Part shown: positions 46,356 to 55,470 of the stretch, in pieces
Numbering within the stretch: position 1 is the first letter of the stretch
Layout: the number at the start of each line of letters is the position of its first letter
Assembly (NCBI RefSeq): GCF_900199545.1
Contig: NZ_LT962671.1
Span: 2,265,509 to 2,329,508, forward strand
Direction of reading: 5' to 3'
DNA length: 64,000 nt
Source of the DNA: Raoultibacter massiliensis
Lineage (GTDB): Bacteria > Actinomycetota > Coriobacteriia > Coriobacteriales > Eggerthellaceae
Notes under the pieces: model-generated
The model's database searches: none
Told to the model about the DNA's origin: nothing
The model's input: only the letters and a program-made list of their open reading frames with translations
Made by a program: the position numbers and the translations under genes

Positions 46356-48986
46356 TTATCGGCGGGGTGCGTTTTCTCCAGACGCATCCCGCGCACGGCC
46401 GATCTGCTCGGATATGGTTGCCAGCACCTGGGCCATGTCGATCGGCTTCGAAAGATGAGCGTTCATCCCGCAGCGCAACGATTCCTCCACATCCTCCATG
46501 AACGCGTTGGCCGACATGGCGATGATCGGCACCGTGGCGGCATCTTCGCGCTCGAGGGCCCGGATCGTCCGCGCGACCTCGTAGCCGTTCATGATGGGCA
46601 TCTGGATATCCATAAGCACGACACCGTAGAAGCCCGGTTCGGAAGCTTCGAACAGCTCGCAAGCGCGCTCGCCGTTTTCCGCCCAGTCGACTTCGAGCCC
46701 GGCATCGGCAAGCAGCTCTTTGGCGATCTCGGCATTGAGATCGTTGTCCTCGGCAAGCAGAACGCGCAATCCGACGAGCTTGCTGCTTTCGCTCTCATCC
46801 AGCGCAACGCGTGTGCAAGGCAGCTTGGAAGCGGGCGCATCGGCCACAAGCAGGTTCTTCTCGTCTTCGGTCGCGCGCAGCAGCGTGATCGAAACCGTAA
46901 ACGTAGTCCCCCGCTCGAGCTCGCTTTCGACTCGGATATCGCCGTTGAGCATCGTGACGATGTTCTTCACGATGGGCATGCCGAGCCCTGTACCCTGCAC
47001 CGAAGATCGACCCTCCATGACAAACGGCTCGAACAGGTGCTCGATGTACTCCTCGCTCATGCCGATGCCATCGTCGGCGACGACGAACGTCACGTGGGTG
47101 TATTTCTTCACGTTGCTCGGCTTCTCCGACACCTCGAAGCTGATATGTCCGCCCGCCGGCGTGTATTTCGAAGCGTTGACCAGCAGGTTCAAAAGCATTT
47201 GGCGAAGCCTGACCTGATCGCCCACAAACGCATCGGCATCGATGCCGTACCGTTTGAGCGTGAGCGTTTGGTTTTTCGCATCGCATTGTCCCTTGATGCC
47301 GGCGGCCACGCGCTCGATCACGTCGGAAAGGCTGAACACCTCGCTTGCAAGGATCATCTTCCCGCTTTCGATCTTGGATATGTCGAGCACGTCGTTGATG
47401 ATGGTGAGCAGATGGTCGGAAGCAAGATCGATCTTGTCGAGGCTTTCCCTGAGCCGCTCCGCGTCATCGAGGTTCTTGCGGGCGATCTGAGCCATGCCGA
47501 CGATGGCGTTCATAGGCGTTCTGATCTCGTGGCTCATATTCGATAGGAAATCCGATTTCGCCTTGTTCGCCGTTTCGGCGGCAACCATCGCATCGCTCAT
47601 CGAAACCTGCAGCGTCTTCTCGTCAGTCACATCCCGAAACACCACGAGCAGTTGCGGCTTGCCCTCGTATTCGAATGGCGTAACCGAATAGAACACCCAG
47701 CTCGGCCGTCCGCTCCATGGTTCCCTAAACGCGAACTCCCCCTGCTCGAGGCTCTCGATTTCCCCATGCCGTATGCGATCGAGCAGTTCGCGGCCCTCGT
47801 CCGAAAGCGCGATTTCGTCGGAAACGCTGCTTTTGCCCATGATGTCCGCCATGGGGAAGCCGAAGATTTCGCGCGCCTTGGCTACGATGGGCGTGACGAC
47901 CGCATCGTCGGGCGAATACATGTTCACCGCCATATCGAGGCTTTCCGAAAGAGCTCCGTACAGGCGGGTTTTCATTTCGACGCCGCGTTCCTGCATGCGC
48001 TTGCGGTAGAACAGGTAGGACACGACGAGAACGATGAGCAGACATGTGATGGCTAGGGCGAAAACAACCTGGAAGGCAGCCATGACGGCGCTTCCCTCCG
48101 CACGCACGTTCTCGACGGGGATGACGTTGCATACGAACCAGTTGCCCGCATAGACGGGCGCAACGCACACGTAGCTTTCTTTCCCGTCGATCACGCCGGT
48201 GAACAGATCGCAGCGCTCGTCTGCAACCGCGCGCTGCAGCAGCGCGATGTAGTTCTTTTCCTGCGCGTACTGATCGTTGCGGAACAGCGTATCCTTGCCG
48301 CCAGCCGTCTGCTGCGACTCGTAGAGGAAATCGTAGATCAGCGTATCGGTCGTTATGGGAACCCGGGTTTCCTCGGTCGGAGGAACGATGATCTCCTGAG
48401 TTTCGCCATCGAACAGGATGAAGTAGCCGCGTCCATCGAACATATCGAGGCTGCGCTCCATCGAAAACATGCTGCTCGGAATCTCGACGTAAAGGGCTCC
48501 GACGAGAACCCCGTCGATGTAGAGGGGGTTCTGGGCGAGCTTGCCGCGCTGCCCCCCGCCCAGATCGTAGTTGGCCGAATACGAAGGCTTCTCAAGCGAG
48601 AGGGCCGTTTCGGCCATCTTGAGATCGCCGACCTCGAACGGCGCGCCGTCGGAATAGACCCCGATGCCGTCGACGCCCGCAAACGCAACGGATGCGAAGC
48701 CGAACCGGTTCTTGAATTCCTCCATCACAGGCCGCACCCGTTCGGGATCGGCGGTTTCGATGCCGAAGGCGCCAATCGCGTTCTGCACTGCAGTCATGCG
48801 ATCGCTCACGTTGCTCGCCGCCTGCTCGGTAAACGTCGTGACCTGCTGCTCGGCCCCCTGGCGAAGCTTCTGGTCGATATGAGCAAGCAAGCTTACCGAG
48901 GCGGCGAGAACGGCCAGCACGACGACAACCGAAACGATAACGAACAAAACATAGTTGCTATGCTGTTTTCTCTTTCGTGGCCGCAC
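46356..48986 (-). CDS. membrane hybrid sensor histidine kinase (Cache-PAS-HisKA-HATPase-REC)
   Basis: An 876-residue kinase from a GTG start preceded by GGGAG. TM1 (about 12-35) and TM2 (about 310-333) flank a 275-residue double-Cache-like sensor (LGGGQRGKLAQNPLYIDGVL). PAS is near 345-465. The HisKA H-box FLSNMSHEIRTPMNAIVGMA carries the phospho-His. HATPase has LLNLLVNASKYTP, DDGIGMS and GTGLGMP. The receiver has its Asp in VVLMDIQMPIMNG and Lys in HLSKPID. All catalytic residues are present, unlike the tet(O)-broken kinase, which shares the same C-terminal layout. The phosphorelay partner is not adjacent; the signal is unknown. Confidence 0.93.
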   Translation of the reverse strand: MRPRKRKQHSNYVLFVIVSVVVVLAVLAASVSLLAHIDQKLRQGAEQQVTTFTEQAASNVSDRMTAVQNAIGAFGIETADPERVRPVMEEFKNRFGFASVAFAGVDGIGVYSDGAPFEVGDLKMAETALSLEKPSYSANYDLGGGQRGKLAQNPLYIDGVLVGALYVEIPSSMFSMERSLDMFDGRGYFILFDGETQEIIVPPTEETRVPITTDTLIYDFLYESQQTAGGKDTLFRNDQYAQEKNYIALLQRAVADERCDLFTGVIDGKESYVCVAPVYAGNWFVCNVIPVENVRAEGSAVMAAFQVVFALAITCLLIVLVVSYLFYRKRMQERGVEMKTRLYGALSESLDMAVNMYSPDDAVVTPIVAKAREIFGFPMADIMGKSSVSDEIALSDEGRELLDRIRHGEIESLEQGEFAFREPWSGRPSWVFYSVTPFEYEGKPQLLVVFRDVTDEKTLQVSMSDAMVAAETANKAKSDFLSNMSHEIRTPMNAIVGMAQIARKNLDDAERLRESLDKIDLASDHLLTIINDVLDISKIESGKMILASEVFSLSDVIERVAAGIKGQCDAKNQTLTLKRYGIDADAFVGDQVRLRQMLLNLLVNASKYTPAGGHISFEVSEKPSNVKKYTHVTFVVADDGIGMSEEYIEHLFEPFVMEGRSSVQGTGLGMPIVKNIVTMLNGDIRVESELERGTTFTVSITLLRATEDEKNLLVADAPASKLPCTRVALDESESSKLVGLRVLLAEDNDLNAEIAKELLADAGLEVDWAENGERACELFEASEPGFYGVVLMDIQMPIMNGYEVARTIRALEREDAATVPIIAMSANAFMEDVEESLRCGMNAHLSKPIDMAQVLATISEQIGRARDASGENAPRR

Positions 48987-49166
48987 GCTCTCTACTCCCG
49001 CTCATCATTCGACGGCCGCCCATAAACCAAACGGAGGATTTATGATGCCACGCCATACCCACTCTTGATCGGGCATAGTATACTCTACTAAAATATAGTT
49101 CTATGCGAATGGGCTCGTTCGATGACAATTTGTTGATCAGCCCTTATATAAATCGGAAAGGCACTC

Positions 49167-49373
49167 ATGGATCTCGGAGAACTCTATCATTTCTTGTTTG
49201 AGACCGTCCCGGGCATCGGCGTGCTCGTCTTGGCCGGCTTGGTGCTGAGCATTATTGCAAGCGTCATCATGGAGCGGAGAACGCGCAAGCGGTTCACGAA
49301 CCACGAGCCCACCGAAGACGACTGGTCGTTCTTCGATGACGATGATGAGGACGAGGACGAAGAGTCCAAATAG
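49167..49373 (+). CDS. small single-pass membrane protein with acidic tail
   Basis: A 68-residue protein: one TM (VPGIGVLVLAGLVLSIIASV, about 14-34), a basic stop-transfer ERRTRKR, and a highly acidic end DWSFFDDDDEDEDEESK. GGAAAGGC stands six bases before the ATG. The gene is divergent from the sensor kinase and lies 130 bases before the pyridoxamine kinase gene. Function unknown; the family seems confined to relatives, from memory. Coding is supported by composition, ribosome site and the clear topology. Confidence 0.75.
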   Translation: MDLGELYHFLFETVPGIGVLVLAGLVLSIIASVIMERRTRKRFTNHEPTEDDWSFFDDDDEDEDEESK

Positions 49374-49503
49374 CGAACAACCCGTCGATAACGAATCGGT
49401 AGCACCTGCGCCGTTTTTTCTTCGCGCGCGATATCGTGTTACCTGTTACCCGTAGATGCCGCGTTGCGCAAGCACGCGATGACCCGAAGAAGGCGATGAC
49501 CCG

Positions 49504-50376
49504 ATGTCACTCCAAGACCTGCACCTCTACAAGCGCGAAGGCGACTACATTCCCCGCATCGCCGCCGTCCACGATCTGTGCGGCTACGGCAAGTGCTCGC
49601 TCGGCGTGGCCATCCCCGTTCTTTCCGCAGCGGGTTGCGATGTATGCCCCGTGCCGACCGGACTGTTCTCCTCCCATACGGCATACCCCGGCTGGTACAT
49701 GCACGATACCACCGATATGCTCCCAGATTACCTGGCCGCCTGGAAAAACATCGGCGTCGAGATCGACGCGGTGTATTCGGGTTTCCTCGGAGCGCCCGAG
49801 CAGGTCGATCGCATCCGCGATCTGTACAACATGTACCCGAACGCTCTGCGCGTAGTCGATCCCGTCATGGCCGATCACGGCAAGGTCTACCCCACCTACA
49901 CGCCCGAGCTCTGCGACGCGATGGCCGAGCTTGCCTGCGGAGCCGACATCCTTACGCCGAACCTCACCGAAGCGTCCATCATCCTCGGAGAGGACTGGCC
50001 GGGCACCGATATCGACGATGACACCGCCAAACGCATGATCGAGGGGCTGCTTGCAAAGGGAGCCAAGAACGTCGTGCTCAAGGGCATCCAGCGCGAGGGC
50101 GAAACCTGCATCCGCAACTTCGTCGCAGGCGAGAACTGCGAGCTGTTCGAGGCGAAGAACGAATACCTCCCCTACATGCTCCACGGTACGGGCGATCTGT
50201 ACTGCTCGTGTTTGCTCGCCGCCATCATGGCAGGCAAGAGCTTGCAGGAGGCCGTCGCATTTGCGGGCGACTTCGTTCACGACGCGATGATCGTCTCGAG
50301 CAAGCAGCCCGATTTCAAGGAGCGCGGCGTGAGCTTCGAGCTTATCATCGGCAAGATCGCGGATCTGCTGAGGTAG
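49504..50376 (+). CDS. pyridoxal/pyridoxamine kinase
   Basis: A 290-residue PfkB-fold kinase phosphorylating B6 vitamers in the salvage of PLP. Motifs: IAAVHDLCGYGKCSLGVAIP near the start, VPTGLFSSHTAYPGW, VDPVMADHGKVYPTYTPEL, LTPNLTEASIILGE, and the catalytic LHGTGDLYCSCLLAAI (the Asp as base; usual form GTGD). The lid Cys in PVLSAAGCDVCP is found in the Gram-positive pyridoxamine kinase group. A weak AAGGCG lies before the ATG. Single gene. Confidence 0.9.
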   Translation: MSLQDLHLYKREGDYIPRIAAVHDLCGYGKCSLGVAIPVLSAAGCDVCPVPTGLFSSHTAYPGWYMHDTTDMLPDYLAAWKNIGVEIDAVYSGFLGAPEQVDRIRDLYNMYPNALRVVDPVMADHGKVYPTYTPELCDAMAELACGADILTPNLTEASIILGEDWPGTDIDDDTAKRMIEGLLAKGAKNVVLKGIQREGETCIRNFVAGENCELFEAKNEYLPYMLHGTGDLYCSCLLAAIMAGKSLQEAVAFAGDFVHDAMIVSSKQPDFKERGVSFELIIGKIADLLR

Positions 50377-50597
50377 CGGACCACGATTCTTTTTCGCACG
50401 CAGCAGGTTCTTCCCCGCACGCAGCGTCTCCCAATTTCATATCGGCGTCGAGGAGCTCCATTGACATGGCGCTCACCCGTGGCTACGTTGCGGGAAAGAC
50501 TGCGCAGCGTTAATGATCTCGCGGGTGCGAGGAAGCAAGAACGAATGTCCGCGATCCGAGCAAGGGCTCGCATGAGAGAACCGACCGCGCCACGCCC

Positions 50598-52460
50598 CTA
50601 TTCTTCCCACTCTCCCCATTCATCCGGGCGAATGGGAACGCCGAACGCGCAAGCGACAACCGCCACAACGCCTGCCCCGATCGTCGGGATAAGCAGTTGC
50701 AAGTCAGGCATCCAAGAAACCATGCCCGAAGCAAACCATGCGCCCAGGCACAGCGCAGCTATCATGAGAGTGCAGGCGAGCGCCGCACCGATGCCCGCGG
50801 AAAGCCGCGTCTGCCTCCGGCACAAAAGCGCTAGAATCGCAGCCGCCCCCATCCAGCCTGCCAGCACGCACCACGTAAGCGGTTGCTGTAGGAGAACGAG
50901 CATGTTGTGCTGCACGTCAAGCGAGCCGAAATCCCAAAACGCAAGCGCATTCCAACCCGCAAGGCTGTTCGAGCCGAAACCGGCAAGCACGATGCTCAGC
51001 GCGAACGCGAACGCCGCAGTGGCAATCGCCTCCCTCACCGAAAGGAAGAATCCCGCAACGAGCGGCGATATCGGATTGAATCCGAACGAGCCGAACAGAA
51101 CTGGAGCAAGCGCCGCATTGGGTCCCTCGTCGCTCAACCGACCCACGAAGAACCACCATGCGTACGCAAGGACGATCATCAGAATGCCCACGACGAACGC
51201 TTCTTGGAACAGCAGCGCAACGGAAAGAGACAGAAGCGAAAGCAACGCTCCCAGGTGCGGCTTCAGCACCCCGGCCAGCACGAAGAGCGCGGACAGACCC
51301 CAGAACACCGGGCTCGCCCAGCCGCCTGCCGCCGAAATGTTGGAAAGCGACACGAAGCTCAACAGCCCCACGCCAAGCGCCGCCCAAATGCGGACGAGAA
51401 CCGACTGCATCCTGCCCGTGCCGATTCGATCGAAGAGGCTGATGCGCTCGACGACCTCCTCCTCGTCTTCGGGTTCTTCCACAGCTTGGCCGACGAGCAT
51501 TGCAAGCTCCTTGTGCCCGCGTGCGGAATTGCCGAAGAAACGGCTCATCTCTTCCGAGAAGTCCTCGACGTTGTCGTAGCGCTCCTCGCGATCAGGGTCG
51601 AGCGCGTAGAACAGCACGTCGTCAGCCTCCGCATCGAGCCCGTCGTAGCAAAGCGATGGAAGCAGCAGCTCGGCATCTTCGATTGCGGCTTCCGCCTTCG
51701 AGAGGTCGGGGGCAAGAAACGGGTTTTTGCCCGTCAGCATCTCGTAGGTAAGGCTCGCAAGCGCCCATTCGTCGCATCGGGCATCGAGCGCTTCCTGCCT
51801 CATCTGTTCGAGCGGCATGTAGCCGATCGTACCGCCGCCCGCCGTGCCGAACCCCGTTGCATCGGAGAGCGTGGCAAGACCGAAATCGGTCACTTTCACC
51901 TGCCCCTGGTGATTGATGAGCACGTTATCGGGCTTGATATCGAGGTGGAGCACCTGGTTATCGTGGGCAACTTCAAGCGCGTGGGCGATCGACGAGAAGA
52001 TGGCTGCTATCGCATCGAGCGACAGCTCGTCGCCGTGCTGGCGCAGCAGGTTCGTCAACGTCATTCCGTCGACGTATTCCATGATGAGGTACGCCGTCGC
52101 ATTGCGAACCTCGAAATCGTAGACTCCCACGATGTTGGGGTCGGAAAGCATCGCAGCGGTGCGCGCCTCGTCGAGGCCGGGCAGGTTTTCAAGGGAGACG
52201 GCCGGGACGGCACGGGGGTCGCTGCGTTCGTGCGGATCACTATCTCGGTACGATCCGTCGCTCCCGTACGGATTTCCGTAAATGGCCTGCACTTCTACCT
52301 GCAGAGCCCGAAACGCTTGGCTCTCGTCAAGCTGGATGCACTTGATGGCAACGCGACGCTGGATGCGCGTGTCCCAGGCAACCTGGACCGTGCCGAATCC
52401 GCCCGATCCCGCCTGCGCGATCGGCCTGTATCGATTGAGTATGAGCTGTTCGTTTGCCAT
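50598..52460 (-). CDS. membrane Ser/Thr protein kinase, non-RD type
   Basis: A 620-residue Hanks-type kinase. Catalytic domain residues 10-310: Gly loop AGSGGFGTVQVAWD, Lys in RVAIKCIQ, catalytic loop HLDIKPDNVL (normally HRD), DFGLATLSD, GTIGYMPLEQM, and DEWALASLTYEMLTG. A 40-residue insert (NPYGSDGSYRDSDPHERSDP) sits between the Lys and the C-helix region. After an acidic linker, residues 360-610 form about ten TMs. Most bacterial kinases of this class have one TM and outer PASTA domains, so this layout is unusual. ATG 52460 is set by GGAAGG four bases upstream. Substrates unknown; no phosphatase is adjacent. Confidence 0.9.
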   Translation of the reverse strand: MANEQLILNRYRPIAQAGSGGFGTVQVAWDTRIQRRVAIKCIQLDESQAFRALQVEVQAIYGNPYGSDGSYRDSDPHERSDPRAVPAVSLENLPGLDEARTAAMLSDPNIVGVYDFEVRNATAYLIMEYVDGMTLTNLLRQHGDELSLDAIAAIFSSIAHALEVAHDNQVLHLDIKPDNVLINHQGQVKVTDFGLATLSDATGFGTAGGGTIGYMPLEQMRQEALDARCDEWALASLTYEMLTGKNPFLAPDLSKAEAAIEDAELLLPSLCYDGLDAEADDVLFYALDPDREERYDNVEDFSEEMSRFFGNSARGHKELAMLVGQAVEEPEDEEEVVERISLFDRIGTGRMQSVLVRIWAALGVGLLSFVSLSNISAAGGWASPVFWGLSALFVLAGVLKPHLGALLSLLSLSVALLFQEAFVVGILMIVLAYAWWFFVGRLSDEGPNAALAPVLFGSFGFNPISPLVAGFFLSVREAIATAAFAFALSIVLAGFGSNSLAGWNALAFWDFGSLDVQHNMLVLLQQPLTWCVLAGWMGAAAILALLCRRQTRLSAGIGAALACTLMIAALCLGAWFASGMVSWMPDLQLLIPTIGAGVVAVVACAFGVPIRPDEWGEWEE

Positions 52461-53288
52461 GCGCCTTCCGTGCTGCAATTGTACCGGGTTCAGAAAGCTT
52501 CTCGTTCATGGGTTGTGCTGCGCTTATGATAGCGCATTCGGATGGGGGATGCATCTAAGCGAGAACGTGAGCGGCCAGTTGTATCGTTTGCCTATTGAAC
52601 AAATTTGCTCAATAGGAGGTTCGATGGTCCAATACGAAAGAAATAACGGGCTCCAGCAAAGAAGCCAACCAGGCGCTCGTGCAGAAAAGAGGCACCTGGG
52701 TGCAGATATTTGCGGTTTTGCGTTCCCGCGAGCGCCCCCGGGCGCTGCGATTCTCGCCCCAAGTAAAAGCGAGTATCGGTAAGATCATAGGGGCACCAGT
52801 TCACGGAATCGCCGCATTGCGGCACGATAAACACTGACGCCGAACCCGAGAATCCAAGCATGCAAAACCGCAAAAACCTGCACCCAGCTCGGGGTTTTTC
52901 TCACGAGGCGGACCGCGCGCAAGAAGGACCGCCTGAGTGCGGGCTCTTGCGGTTCGGGCGCTGGAACCGCCGTTCGCATCGGGCTTCCGGCCCGCCTTGC
53001 GCCCAGTAGAAGGCGCGTAGCTCGCGCCAGCGCCCCGATCCAGCGCTATGGGCGACCCGTCGGGAAAGAGCGGGCGCACGCTTCCCCCTCGGCGCTCGAA
53101 CCGCAGATTCCCGCACCCGGCCCCGGCGTTTTCTGCGCGGAGCACGGCGCATCGCCGCCGCACCGAAACCTGGGCAAGCAAAAGCGGGCCGCAAATCCAT
53201 GCAACCCGCTTTATTGCCCGGAGGCAATTCACTTTGTTCGACGAGCCGTCCTTCTCGGAGCTCCATTCCGAGCCCAGCGAACGCCCCG
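52461..53288. other. 828-bp gene-free, repeat-containing region
   Basis: Several open frames cross here on both strands but none has a ribosome site plus recognisable protein. The region begins AT-rich (52560-52630, with TTGAACAAATTTGCTCAA-like symmetry near 52595) and turns very GC-rich after 52900. It contains a 26-bp imperfect inverted repeat and a third degenerate copy. It divides the backbone from the high-GC end of the molybdenum operon. Confidence 0.55.
52696..52887. repeat. imperfect 26-bp inverted repeat pair
   Basis: 52696-52721 (CTGGGTGCAG...TTTGCGGTTTTGC) and 52862-52887 (reverse complement) agree at 24 of 26 bases, with weaker likeness continuing outward (CTCGTG and AGAAAA). 53099-53118 resembles the second copy at about 16 of 20 bases. 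The 140 bases between the copies hold no gene. Confidence 0.7.
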
Positions 53289-53789
53289 TTAGGCCCGACC
53301 GTCGGCTTCCTCCGCATCGGCCTCTTCCGCATCGGCGCGGCTCGCGCGAGCATCGGAGCCCCTCTTCTTGAAAAAGCTGTAGATCCATTTCCAGTGAACG
53401 ACCACGTGAACGAGAAGAAGCGCGAGCAGCGCCTTGGCCGCTATCGCGTGCAGCGGGTCCCAGAAGTAGTAGCCGTCGGCGTACAAGCCGAACGCGGGCA
53501 GCACCGCGCCCGAGATCAGCAGCCCCGACACGGTCACGACCATGAAGGCGGCCAGGATGAGCGCGTCGAGCGCGAGGTTCGCGACGCGCGCGGGCGCGGG
53601 AGAGCTGAGAGCCGTGCGCACGGTGTCGGCGACCCAGCCGGCGTGCTGGACGGCGTGGACGAAGAACACAACGAACACGCCTATCCCGAGCCACTCGTGC
53701 ACGGCGACGCCCGTCAGCGCGGGGGTCGCGGCCGCGAGGTAGACGGCCAGGGCGACGGCGTCGACGGCGAAGAGCCTCTTCCTGTCCAT
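53289..53789 (-). CDS. DUF4405-type four-helix cytochrome b
   Basis: A 166-residue membrane protein with four TMs and histidines placed as heme b ligands: His31 in AVHEWLGIG, His45 and His49 in FFVHAVQHAGW, His114 in DPLHAIAAK, His128 and His132 in LVHVVVHWKW. The C-terminus is Glu/Asp/Ala-rich and cytoplasmic. It starts directly after the stop of the CX4CH protein gene, so the two are coupled. Placed last in a molybdenum reductase operon, it probably passes electrons between the quinone pool and the small Cys-rich protein. GC is extreme (one line counted at 80%). Confidence 0.85.
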   Translation of the reverse strand: MDRKRLFAVDAVALAVYLAAATPALTGVAVHEWLGIGVFVVFFVHAVQHAGWVADTVRTALSSPAPARVANLALDALILAAFMVVTVSGLLISGAVLPAFGLYADGYYFWDPLHAIAAKALLALLLVHVVVHWKWIYSFFKKRGSDARASRADAEEADAEEADGRA

Positions 53790-54149
53790 CTACCTCACCT
53801 TCTTCACGAGCAGCACGAGGCCGACGACGAGCGCCGTGGGCGCGAGCAGCCACAGGTTGAGGCTGGCGTCGGAGGGGCTGCAGTAGCGCTCCGTCAGGGT
53901 GTCCCACGCGTGGCACTCCACGCTCGCGCAGGCCGCCTCGGGGCACTCCATCTCGTGGACGCCGTCGGGCTCGGGCACGTCTCCGAAGCCGTGGCACTGT
54001 CCCGACGCGCACGAGGTCGCGGGGCACGGGGAGTCCTCGGCTACCGCCTGCGGGAGCCCCACCGAGGGGTCGGCGAGCATGCCTGCGCCGAACACGCAGG
54101 CGCCGACGACGAGGAACGCCGCGAGGGTTATGAGGGTCTTCTTTACCAT
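53790..54149 (-). CDS. small membrane-anchored protein with two CPX3CASX2CH repeats (possible c-type heme protein)
   Basis: A 119-residue protein. Residues 1-36 are a signal peptide (TLITLAAFLVVGACVFGAG) and 99-115 a C-terminal TM, so the 60-residue middle faces outward. The middle holds two aligned repeats, C42-P-x3-C47-A-S-x2-C52-H53 and C69-P-x3-C74-A-S-x2-C79-H80, spaced 27 residues, with a further Cys90. CX4CH occurs in tetraheme cytochromes c3 as a heme c site, so two hemes are possible; Cys-based metal binding is an alternative. It lies between NrfD and a cytochrome b gene with AAGGA before the ATG. I recognise no named family. Confidence 0.8.
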   Translation of the reverse strand: MVKKTLITLAAFLVVGACVFGAGMLADPSVGLPQAVAEDSPCPATSCASGQCHGFGDVPEPDGVHEMECPEAACASVECHAWDTLTERYCSPSDASLNLWLLAPTALVVGLVLLVKKVR

Positions 54150-54225
54150 GACGAATCCTTAAAGAGAGCCCGGGGCCGTCCCCCGCGCAGCAGCGGCGGG
54201 AGGAAGCGGCCCCGGGCGGGGTTCC

Positions 54226-55452
54226 CTAGTGCGAGTTCTCCGCAGGCTTCAAGGGCAGGAACTTGAGGCCGAGGAGCAGGATGAGAGCGCCGAGGCCGAA
54301 CACGCCGAGCGCGATCCCGAACTCGATCGGGGTCGGCCAGTAGACCATGCCCTGGTAGGCGCCCGCCATGCCGGCGGTCCAGTCGGTCACGGAGTACTGG
54401 GTCATGACGCCCGGCATGTCGAGGTTCGGGATCTGGAAGCCGCCGACCAGGAGCTGGACGCGCTTGCAGAAGATGCCCACGATGGCGAGCAGGCTCGCGA
54501 CCACGAGCAGCGGGTTGGTGCGCAACCTCGGCACGAAGCAGACCGCGGCGGCGAGCGCGCATCCGATTATCTCGACCCAGAAGAACGGGGCGAGCGGGCC
54601 GGACACGAGCATGTCCACGACCTCGGCGCCGCTGCCGCCCGGGAAGGCGGAGGTCAGGAGGTCGCAGCCGAAGAAGTACAGGTCGACCATGACGAACGCG
54701 CCGAGCATCTTCGCCATCTTGACGACGTTCTCCTGCGCGAGCTCCATGTAGCCCGCACGGCGCAGCGCCACGACCACGATCAGCACAAGCGCGGTGCCGC
54801 ACACGAGCGCGGAGGTCACGAACCACGGAGCCAGGAGCGCCGTGTACCAGAACTCGTGAGCCTGCTGCAGCCCGAAGATCCACGCCGTCACGCTGTGCAC
54901 GAGCACGGCGCACACGAGCGCGATCACGCTGACGATGCGCAGCGCCTTCTCCGAGATCTTGCCCGCCTCGGAGCGAAGCGTCGCCCAGAGGTAGACGATC
55001 GAGAGGATCAGGTAGATCGCGATGACGGCGATGTCCCACATCAGCGGCGAGCCGAGGTTCGAGTAGGCGAACAGCTCCCACAAACGCAACGGCTGGCCGA
55101 GGTCGACGACCACGAAGCCGATGGCGAGCACCGTGCAGCAGATCGAGGTCCAGACCGCGACCTTCGAGATGCCGCCGAAGCCCTTCATGCCGAAGGCGCG
55201 GGGCACCGACGAGATGATGAGGCCGCCCGCGGACAGACCCACGAGGAACATGAAGCAGGTGATATAGAGGCCCCACGAATCGAAGTTGCGCATGCCGCTC
55301 TGGGCGAGGCCGCCGGTGAGCTGGACTCCCCAGAGGACGAGGCCCGCGACGGTCACGGCAGCCGCGACGACGATGGCGATGTTGAGACCCTTGCCCCCGA
55401 ATTTGGCAGCAGGAGCCGATGACGGCGACGCCGTCTGGTTGTTCTCAGACAT
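54226..55452 (-). CDS. NrfD/PsrC-family membrane subunit
   Basis: A 408-residue protein with about nine or ten TMs. Family segments: GLYITCFMFLVGLSAGGLII, VVDLGQPLRLWELF, SPLMWDIAVIAIYLIL, VTAWIFGLQQAHEFWYTAL, LLVGGFQIPNL. NrfD-type subunits bind quinone and couple it to the FeS subunit without heme. The protein starts 18 bases after the FeS subunit gene with GGGAGG before ATG. Codon use here (72% GC in a counted line, many GTG/CTG/GCG/GAG codons) differs from the FeS and catalytic subunit genes just upstream. Confidence 0.93.
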   Translation of the reverse strand: MSENNQTASPSSAPAAKFGGKGLNIAIVVAAAVTVAGLVLWGVQLTGGLAQSGMRNFDSWGLYITCFMFLVGLSAGGLIISSVPRAFGMKGFGGISKVAVWTSICCTVLAIGFVVVDLGQPLRLWELFAYSNLGSPLMWDIAVIAIYLILSIVYLWATLRSEAGKISEKALRIVSVIALVCAVLVHSVTAWIFGLQQAHEFWYTALLAPWFVTSALVCGTALVLIVVVALRRAGYMELAQENVVKMAKMLGAFVMVDLYFFGCDLLTSAFPGGSGAEVVDMLVSGPLAPFFWVEIIGCALAAAVCFVPRLRTNPLLVVASLLAIVGIFCKRVQLLVGGFQIPNLDMPGVMTQYSVTDWTAGMAGAYQGMVYWPTPIEFGIALGVFGLGALILLLGLKFLPLKPAENSH

Positions 55453-55470
55453 TTCTTCCTCCCTTTCTGC

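Noticed and set aside
52801..54027. Minus-strand frame of 408 codons through the 52.8-54 kb region
   Set aside because: It overlaps the cytochrome b and CX4CH genes in another frame and is almost all Arg/Gly/Ala, a GC artefact.
54229..55422. Long plus-strand frame rich in Glu, Arg and His opposite NrfD
   Set aside because: Pure antisense of a confident NrfD gene; the charged composition mirrors hydrophobic codons.
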